DNA of 64,000 nucleotides from positions 60,798,915 through 60,862,914 of the forward strand of contig OY987300.1 in the NCBI GenBank assembly GCA_963920635.1. Direction: 5' to 3'. The number at the start of each line of letters is the position of its first letter. The first letter of the stretch is position 1. The DNA comes from Pseudeuparius sepicola. Taxonomy: Eukaryota > Arthropoda > Insecta > Coleoptera > Anthribidae. A model generated the notes under the pieces. That model saw nothing but the letters and a program-made list of their open reading frames with translations. It ran no database searches and was not told where the DNA came from. A program made the translations under genes and the position numbers. Of this stretch, positions 56,301 through 64,000 are shown in pieces.

Positions 56301-59300
56301 TTTTTTCATCCTATTTTTTTAATTGGTCCAGCTCTTTGGATTACAATATTATAGATATTGTGCACCTTTCATTTAAGACTGTCTTGTAAAAATGGTAAAT
56401 CCTTTGTCAAGTTTGGGAGAAAAAGCATATTATAGAATACTTATTGGATAATAAATTTTGTTGCGGAGGAAGGCCATATATTATAATTAAAGAGGACATA
56501 ATAGGATTTGGTATAGTAAATCTCCAACCAACGCGTATAATCCGCGGTAATTTCCCAATAATTAAAAGGTCTCCATGTGGCGAAAAACGCAATAATTCAA
56601 CTTTTGTTTCAAGCTAATCGCAATTTTCCGCTCATCCATCTACTGTGACAAACTTGGGTATTGTAGAAAGTTAATCCTAGGGTCAAGGCTACGCGCCAAG
56701 ATGACGCTGAACCCGAAGCACCGTCTTCTCTTCTCGTTTTTGTACTCTCGACGATAGAAGCCAACAAAAGGCCCGATGGCAACTGTTTGATTGCGTGGAG
56801 CGCCTTAATAGGATGTAAATCGTGACGTTTTTGTACCGCGGAGACAAAGAGAGGATCCTTACCCGATACCTCTCGTCGTATCATCGTTATGGCCATTTCG
56901 AAGTTGGCGTTTAACGAATCGCGCAGTTATACAAGAAGTGCACCAGAAATGGCAGTGCATTCGTCACGTAAATGCTGTAGAATACCGTCGGTAGTTGCAT
57001 GGCAAATGTAAATTATTGTCGGGCATTTCAGATTCCATAATCGAGGCGCCTCTATATATATATATATAAATCATAACATTGCGTGTGCGTTTTCCCATGG
57101 GCCTTTCATGAATTTTTAATTCTTTTGTAATAGTTATTAAAAGGATAAACATTTGTTTATAAGGTCCTCTATCAAAATAAATAATCATTCAATCCTACGA
57201 AGTGGCCCACAAATTTTGGTTATGTTTATCGATCAATATTTACATGGGAGTTTGGAAAAGATTAACATTAAATTAGGGTACCAACCTATACAAAATTCGT
57301 TAATTAGATAATGATGCATAACGTATGATGCGTCCCACTCACGTGAGTAGGAGCCTCCCGTCTCTCCTTGGCCTAATGTATTTAACTGTATGCACTGTCA
57401 GCAAGGAGTGGATTTTATAATAAAATTCGGTCAAAATGTAGCCCAAAATGCCAAATTTAAAAAGTTTAATATTATATAGTCAAATTAAATCCGAAATACC
57501 TCAGACAAAGGATAAAGTGTTCTGGGGAAATAACCAAGGATTATATATGGAAACTGACAAATCCATCTGCTGTGTTCATTTTATTTTAACTAACCTAATC
57601 TTTATATTTTGTGGTCTAGTCGCAAGCAATAAACACCTTATATACCTACTATATTATAGTAAACACACCAAATGACCCTCAAGAAAAATTTGCCTCTTCT
57701 TCAGACACCAACTGTTTTCTGTATTTTCTTGCAGGTACCTACCTAAGTATATTTCCCATTTTGAATTTGGCGATGTTTTATAAACATAAACCTTATTTTC
57801 TGATGACTTTTTCGTCCTAGTTTCTAATTTTTTCTCTATTTCAACAAAATTTAAAAGTTAGGTTAGAACTTTTTCTAGGCGAGATCTCAAGAACAACAAA
57901 ATTAGGGACGATCATGAAATATGTAATATAAAGGGTAAATCTAAAAATTTGTGGAATTTCTGCCCAATCTGACAACACCGGAAAAATATAATTTACTTGT
58001 AATTACAAAAACATTCCTCTTTAAAAGATAATATTTTCACATGCTCTGTTATGGTCACAAGAATTTTATATATCGTTTCTAATATCGTACTCACGGGGGT
58101 GAAGAAAACAAACCCCAAAATCTGAGCAACGCAAACCAAAATAGACCTTAAAGTTGCTCGTGCCACTTGCTTATAAAGCGCAGCAATAATAAGAAAATTT
58201 TCAATACACACATTTTAAAATTATGTTCCCTGCATTCTATAGAGTGGTTGGTGTTGTACATTACATTAGGTGTATCATATCTAATGCAAATGAAAGGCTT
58301 CCTGTTGCCAAATTTGGCATCGAAAAATAACATCATATAATGATACCCACTGTATTTACTTTTTATTTTAGCGTTGGTGTATGAATGGTTGCCCCAGGTT
58401 TTGTTCGTACCCACTCAGTCAATAATTTTGTCTGTTAAGATAAACTGTAGCATAAAAATCCACAATATTGTAAAAAAATATGTCGACTTCCCGTCAACAT
58501 ATGGGCGGATGGAGGATGTTTGTTTTTCGAGACAGGAAAATCGTCCGGTGATTATAATTTCATGAATCACACCAAAAAAGTATCGGAGAGTCGGTCGCCG
58601 CCAGCCAGTGGTCCCACAAGCTCAGATTAGTATTGGAAATATCAATAGGCGATTAGGCGACGAACCCGTTATAACCACTTTCATCAGGCAAGATGGTTAT
58701 TTTAGCTTCACAAAGAACTGCTCTTTAATGCATTGTCAGATACTTCGGTCAAATATACAAGACACCTAATATATATCATATATATCACTGTATATATCTA
58801 TCAGAGTACGTCACGACTGTCTCAGAATAAGATGTGCCTAAATGATAACCAAAAATCCAGTTTGGTGTAGGTGGTGTTCTGGGAATTATCTACTCAGTTT
58901 TCTCTACTCGCCTGCTTGGTCTCAAACTTAGATGTAGATAAATTGAGCCAATTAAACAACGACATTGGGCGGTTTTTTATGTAAATTTGACAACTGCCAT
59001 GAAGCATACCTACTATGCTTATATTTTTGAGTACTTATGAAAAACAATATTATTTTTTGCAAATAATTAATTTAATTCAAAATTTAATACGATAATGTAG
59101 CTAGGAATAATATGGCATTAGATTAGTATTAAGGGATAGCTATTTTGCAAGCTTTTTGAAAAGAAATTTAGAAAACCTTAGGTATATTGTTTTAGTACTC
59201 GGCTTAATTAAAAGCTTGTTTTTAAGTTTTTTATTTATTATTTTATTCTTAATGATGTCTCTATATAAGTATTCGTAGTAATATAGATCGTTTACTTGTA

Positions 59301-59459
59301 TATATGTAAGTGACCAACAACGTAGCTAAATGAATACTTGTATGTGTGTTTTCCATTTCAAAGAATAAAAATTTCCATTTTTTTATGATTTACTTTAAAA
59401 TTTAACTTTTGGATTAGATACCTTTTGCATTAAAAATATAAAAAATTATCCATTCAAAC
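53339..59459. other. Non-coding, mostly unique
   Basis: AT-rich. Contains short simple repeats ((CA/GACA)n at 55131-55165; (TA)n at 57053-57068) and a hAT-like end CAGTGGCGGAGGAGATATGA at 55211 without a visible partner. GC-richer patches at about 54530-54660, 56640-56890 and 58575-58660 could be untranslated exons, promoters or conserved elements. A 95-codon minus ORF at 56609-56896 is unassigned. Confidence 0.35.
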
Positions 59460-60655
59460 TTGGTCACGTGACTTTCGCTATATGTCGATTATATTTGAAA
59501 ATAAAATCGCTAAAAATTGGCTCGTTTGTTAAAATTTCAAAAACATTTACTTGAAAAAGTTGCTTATTTTTAAAATATACCTACACTCAATTGTAACGCT
59601 CCATTAGTTTTTTTGCAATTTTTTAATATTGAAGAACTTTCTGAAAATTTTAAATACTTATAATTTCCTAAAAACTCTTTTATATCGCTAGTTTTATCAT
59701 CCTATTAACTTTTTATTCCTAAATATAGATAAGAATATGTAAATACATATTACATACAAGATAATATTATATTAACGATTTAAAATTCTGTTACGTTTGA
59801 TGCAAAGTTGATTGATGCGTAGGTACCCTCAAGCGTTTAGGATATAAATTTATTTACATTAAATTTTCCGGTACTAAATTTATGCCAAAATAACAACAAA
59901 TTAAAATATTATCAAACTATTTCATGTATCTAACTAAAATTCACGACCTTTTTTATGGAACAATTTATCTTTCATCTTAATTGTTGTATTTAAACCTTAA
60001 AACGTTTTGAATTTTAGTTAGGTGCCTGAAATAGTTTCATGATTGTTTAATTTGTTATTATTTTGCCATCAATTTTGTACTGTAAAAGTTAATGCAAACA
60101 AATTAATATTCTAAATGCTTGACGGTACATAAACTTTGAAAAGCACATATTCCTATCGATATTTAGTAATAAAAAGTTAATAGAATGATAAAGCTAGTAA
60201 TATGAAACAGTCTTTAAGAAGTTGGAAGTTCTTAACATTTTCAGAAATTTCATAAAATAAATGTGTTCTAATAAAACGGACTTATGTTAACATTAAATAA
60301 CACCGAAGTCTTAGCGAACATTTGGCCGATATTATGTTTTACACATAACTATACCTATTAATAATTGCCATGTATTAAATAACATGATTCAATAAAGAAA
60401 TCTTTTTTAAATAACAGTGTGTTATTTACTGTTAACATCGACCAGTCTTATTGGTACACCCTTTATGTAGGTATATTAAAAAGGACAAAAAACTAAACAT
60501 TTTAAGAGAGCCTTCAAATGTTCTATACGTACGTAAAATTTAAAGTAAACAATATTTTGAAGTAGAACTTTTTAAAATTTCAATAAATAACTCAACTTTA
60601 GATTTTTTATTAAATGTCATTTTTGACAGAAAACGGAAGTTACGTGATCACTTTT
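59460..60655. mobile_element. About 1.2-kb foldback element
   Basis: Outer arms: GGTCACGTGACTTTCG (59461) against GGAAGTTACGTGATCACTT (60634), then TTAAAATTTCAAAAA-type pairs. Middle arms: TAACTTTTTATT..., CTAGTTTTATCAT against ATGATAAAGCTAG, AATAAAAAGTTAA. Inner arms: AACTATTTCATGTATCTAAC against GTTAGGTGCCTGAAATAGTTT around a centre near 60000. Part of the left arm (ATAAAATCG-TAAAAATGG, TTGTTAAAATT) recurs at 63935-63990. Confidence 0.65.
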
Positions 60656-61185
60656 GAGTGGGTTATATTTCATTTCATATTTTTTAAAGCGCAAAGTAAC
60701 CCTTTCAAATTTTCAAAATAAACCATTAGGTTTCATATTTCCTGCGATCTTTTTGGAGGACTTTGTAGATACTTATTGGTATATCTACACATAAATGACA
60801 CTTTATATAAAATGTTTGTCATTTTTAATTAAAAAGGAAAAAACCTGTGAACAACTGTTACATAGATATGTGCTAAATGGTAAGTGATTGATAGTTTAAA
60901 AAAAATTCAAACACGTCGATTTTCTAGTTTGTCAATCACAGCTTGGCATATCTTAAAATCAGTTTGAACAAGTAATATCAAACATGTAGAGTTTAAAATG
61001 TATGGAAACGTTGTTATTATTGCAAATATTGAAATCATGTAGAAAATATTGTATATTCAGTGTCAGTGCGGTAAGGTTAGGTTTTAGCCTGAAAACCTTG
61101 AGCATTTATCGAACCACTTATACTGCCCATTAGATTGAGGTATTTTCTGTTTTTTCCTACACCTAAGTATTCCACCCAACACCAC
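60656..61185. other. Unassigned AT-rich stretch
   Basis: No repeat or gene seen between the foldback and the GC-rich island. Confidence 0.3.
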
Positions 61186-61189
61186 AGCG

Positions 61190-61670
61190 TCCACGGCCCG
61201 ATCTTTTATCTACAAAATTGTCACGCCTTATAAGTTTTATATGCGCGCGCCGCCCCAATCTCCGGATTTTACATTCAAAAGACGCGAGGACCTTTAAACC
61301 GGCCGCCCAGCTGAATGCTGATCGCGACCGGCCGCTTTTCGCCGTCGCGAGTTCGCCGGTCGGGCGCAGCCGTAAGAGGTGATTTGTACGCGGCTTAAGT
61401 AACTCTCCCGACCAATAGCGAACGAGGTCAACCGGTCACGGCGCCGGGGGCACTGTTGTGTTCGAGAGCCCGCTCAAAAGGCGAGGAAGAAGAGAGGCGA
61501 GAGGTTCCTGGTGCACACCGCAGAGCGCAGAGGGCGCTCGGTGTCGGGTGCCGGCTAAGGCGGCCGAGTCGAAGGTGCGCCGCGCACAGGCAACGCCGCG
61601 GTGTCGGTTCACTTTGTTCTGGGAATTGCTCTTTAAGGTGCCGCATTTGGCACACAAAGAGGTAGCAAAA
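61190..61670. promoter_or_regulatory. CpG-rich island, probable promoter / 5' exon
   Basis: Sharp rise in G+C with many CpG words (GCGCGCGCCGCC, CCGGCCGC, GTCGCGAGTTCGCC). It contains a CCAAT word at 61412 (ACCAATAGCGAACGAGG), a TATA-like TTATAAG at 61227, and a downstream CTTTAAG|GTGCCG that could be a weak donor. Open frames exist on both strands in several phases at once, as expected of stop-poor GC-rich DNA. Which gene and strand it serves is unknown. Confidence 0.45.
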
Positions 61671-61672
61671 CA

Positions 61673-63201
61673 CAGTGGCGTAGCTCAGCGCCCCCCGGCC
61701 TGCCGCCTGCGCCGATCTGCACCGCACTGCCCGCCGCTGCCCCGCAGTCCCCGCGAGAATGTTTTTTTATAACGCGCTTTTAAAACGAACTAAAAAGTAT
61801 AAAATATTATAAAATTTCTCCTAGACCCATAGAGATGGGGCGCGTGCAATACATAATGATAACAAGTGTAGAAAAGTCTTGTCGTCACAGCCCATGCCTG
61901 TCAAATTTGACATTTAAATCTAAAAATTGAGAAAATTTGGGTTTGCCTTTGGAAATATCGGTAAAAATGTGTTACATGCCAATTTTCAGAAAGATATCAG
62001 GATATTTGTTTTCTCTTCATTATATCTCTTCAAATTGGTACACGATATTTTTCCCGCAAAATAACTTGAGACACTTATTTACTGGTTGCTTTCCTACTAA
62101 ACCATAAACACGGAAAACAGGGGGGAAATAAGATTTTTTAAAATACCTAAAGTCTATCCAAGTTTCAGAGGCAGTGGATCAAAACCTTGTCCACCACGTG
62201 ACCTATTCTCTTATTGGTCTGGCCGTCATAAAATGTCAAGTGTTTACGCGGCGAGCAGAATGCAGGCCGGCTCTTTTCTCAGTCGAGTTTCCTGAATATT
62301 TTAGATCGGATCGCGAGCAGTATATTCTGTAAATTTATTTTGCTACTTAATTTAAGGAAATTTATAAAGATCCACGAAAGGTAAAAACACAATTTTCAGA
62401 ACTTCTAAAGGAATTAGTTCAGAATTACAAGCCACTGGGAATCTCATATTAGTCAGACCCTGGTAATCCGCAATGCGGTCATGTCACTTTGTTTATATCT
62501 ACTGCCGCTATAACTTGGATAGACTTTAGTTGTTATGTAACAACACAATATTGGTGTAGACTCTTTAATTTTATTTTTTAGAAAGGAAATAAAGGAAACA
62601 GACCTCAGTCCCACAATTTCTTTTTAATTCAAAAAGCAATTTTAAGCTAAGGTCGTGCCCTGGGCCAGTGTTGTATTATTTTTGCACAAAACACATCTAA
62701 ATTTTGAAATTGAGTGAAGCAAAATGATAAGGTATAGTTTTGTATTTGTATTGAATTGTATGCTTTCAGTTTCAATTCTTGGAATATCAGTTAAGAAAAA
62801 AAATCCTTCTAAAAATTGACATAGACGCACAATAATACAATGCGAATACATTTTCTTAATAACCTTTTCCGATTTCCAAGGTAAAACCCCATTTTTCCTT
62901 ATTTTTATTTTAAATGTTATATTTGACAGGCATGGGCCGTAACGTCACGACTCTCTTCAGGTGTACCCAACACATACACCAACGTAGACCGAAATCAGAT
63001 TTTCAAAAAAAAAATAATAAAAATGTTTCCCATTTGGGGCAAAGTTTATGAATAGCATTGTATTTTGGGTGGATTTTTCTAATTTTTGTTTACCTATTTC
63101 AATCCGACTAAACACAGTAGACGGTAATATTTCACAAATAAAAGATTTCTTAAAACTTCGCCCCCCCCCCCCCCCGCCCCTAAAAACTGGCTACGCCACT
63201 G
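61673..63201. mobile_element. hAT-type element, 1.53 kb, exact 8-bp target duplication
   Basis: CAGTGGCGTAGC at 61673 and GCTACGCCACTG ending at 63201 are the terminal repeats. GCAAAACA flanks both (61665-61672 and 63202-63209), a perfect 8-bp duplication. GC-rich left part, C17-type tract at 63162-63178, no transposase. It carries other repeats inside (62148-62528 and an inverse pair at 61850-62000/62800-62965). Confidence 0.93.
62148..62528. mobile_element. Nested MITE with TAAAGTCTATCCAAGTT ends
   Basis: CTAAAGTCTATCCAAGTT at about 62149 is the inverse of AACTTGGATAGACTTTA ending at 62527, followed inward by GCAGT words. Inside are CACGTGACC, a CCAAT word on the minus strand (TTATTGGTC) and GGCGAGCAGAATGC, giving it a promoter-like look. 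No ORF. Confidence 0.6.
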
Positions 63202-63209
63202 GCAAAACA

Positions 63210-64000
63210 CTCCTTATGCAATCACTCGTATGCCAGTGTGATCTTCGCGCTTCGCGTCATACAGTATGTATATAAGAAGCTAAATATGAAAGCAAACGAG
63301 TAGTCCAAAATTTTCTTACCTATATAGATTGTTATTCATAAAGTTTGCATCAAAAATGGGAAAAATTTTCATTATTAGGTTTATTAAAATCTGATATCGG
63401 CTATTGGTGCATGTTTTGGGTACACTATTGCACCTAAAGTGGGTCGTGACGTCATAACCCATACCTATCAAATTTGACATTTAAAATTAGGAAAAATCGG
63501 GGTTGCCTTGGAAATATTGGAAAGTTATTAAGAAAATGTGTTCGTATTGTATTATTGTGCCTCTATGCCAATTTTCAGAAAGATATGGGATCTTCGTTTT
63601 TTTTCTTAATTACCTACATTCCTATTTTTCTTCAAATCGGCACTCACACTCGATATTTTTTTACTTATTTACTGGTTGCTCTCTTACTAAATCACAACAA
63701 TACAAATAAGTTTCAACACAAAATTAAGGAGAAAAATAAGATTTTTTAAAATAGCTGTTGTGTATCAATGCAATATTTACTGCAAAGATTCTTTAATTTT
63801 AGAAACGATGTCATACTGTCTTTAAAGGTGAGGTAAAGTACTGCTTTTAGTTGTAACGCAGTTATGAGATGACTGTTTTGGTAAATTTACTTTGATTATT
63901 GAAAAACTGTAAAAAAATTACATTTAAAAAATAAAATCGTTAAAAATGGGTTTATTTGTTAAAATTCCAAAAAGTTTGACTTGAAAAAGTTCTTTTTCAA
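63210..64000. repeat. Copy of an internal hAT-borne repeat, then unassigned
   Basis: From about 63445 to 63700 the words ACGTCATAACCCATACCTATC, AAATTTGACATTTAAAAT, GCCAATTTTCAGAAAGATAT and TTATTTACTGGTTGCT repeat, in direct orientation, the 61880-62100 part of the hAT interior, and in inverse the 62810-62965 part. The last 60 bases match the 59505-59570 foldback arm. No gene. Confidence 0.6.

Noticed and set aside
61428..61772. Four overlapping ORFs, both strands, in the GC island
   Set aside because: All are arginine/alanine/proline-rich and open in several frames at once, the mark of GC-rich non-coding DNA; no domain.
1..64000. CRISPR arrays, operons, prophage or plasmid features
   Set aside because: Intron-containing animal genes and eukaryotic transposons show a nuclear genome; the short tandem repeats lack spacers.

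Overview
This is AT-rich nuclear DNA of an arthropod, almost certainly an insect. The supporting evidence is spliceosomal genes with animal-type proteins (an echinus/USP54-type protein, a SAC3D1-type protein and NAD(P)HX epimerase), GT-AG introns, and a very heavy load of hAT, Tc1/mariner, LINE and foldback/MITE sequence. The order is not resolvable from sequence alone. There is no sign of a bacterial or viral genome, no CRISPR array and no rRNA.

Gene layout. 0-2.4 kb: the first exon of a minus-strand zinc-finger-like protein that runs off the left edge, then the last two exons of a plus-strand NAD(P)H-hydrate epimerase (NAXE). 3.5-7.1 kb: a doubtful small membrane ORF and a two-exon minus-strand gene for a 181-residue membrane protein. 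8.6-12.2 kb: two plausible unassigned minus-strand exons. 12.3-15.75 kb: a complete five-exon minus-strand SAC3D1-like gene (321 aa) whose splice phases all agree. 31.8-39.6 kb: the three 3' exons of a minus-strand echinus/USP53-USP54 homologue (at least 1708 aa). A candidate first coding exon lies 12 kb upstream at 51.3-51.5 kb. 61.2-61.7 kb: a CpG-rich, promoter-like island.

Most of the rest is mobile DNA. Four hAT-type insertions have both ends visible: three with exact 8-bp target-site duplications (21786-23871 with a decayed transposase, 30058-30438, 61673-63201) and one with a probable duplication (15957-16843). An intact Tc1-type DD34E transposase lies at 41495-42499. Decayed LINE reverse-transcriptase 3' ends lie at about 5520-5945 (minus) and 12780-13600 (plus, inside a SAC3D1 intron).

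The most striking theme is a crowd of long-arm foldback elements. Several end in ACAGGGTG with TA duplications. One (37505-38114) still carries the C-terminal part of a mariner-like transposase between its arms, which suggests how such foldbacks arise. Another (9964-10958) is built of concentric and serial hairpins. A 6.2-kb inverted pair (39640-45830) encloses the Tc1 copy and two more foldbacks.

The genes do not form a functional unit. The link between genes and repeats is positional: introns of SAC3D1 and echinus host many of the elements. From 46.4 to 51.3 kb and 53.4 to 59.4 kb I see mostly unique-looking non-coding sequence, probably introns or intergenic DNA.
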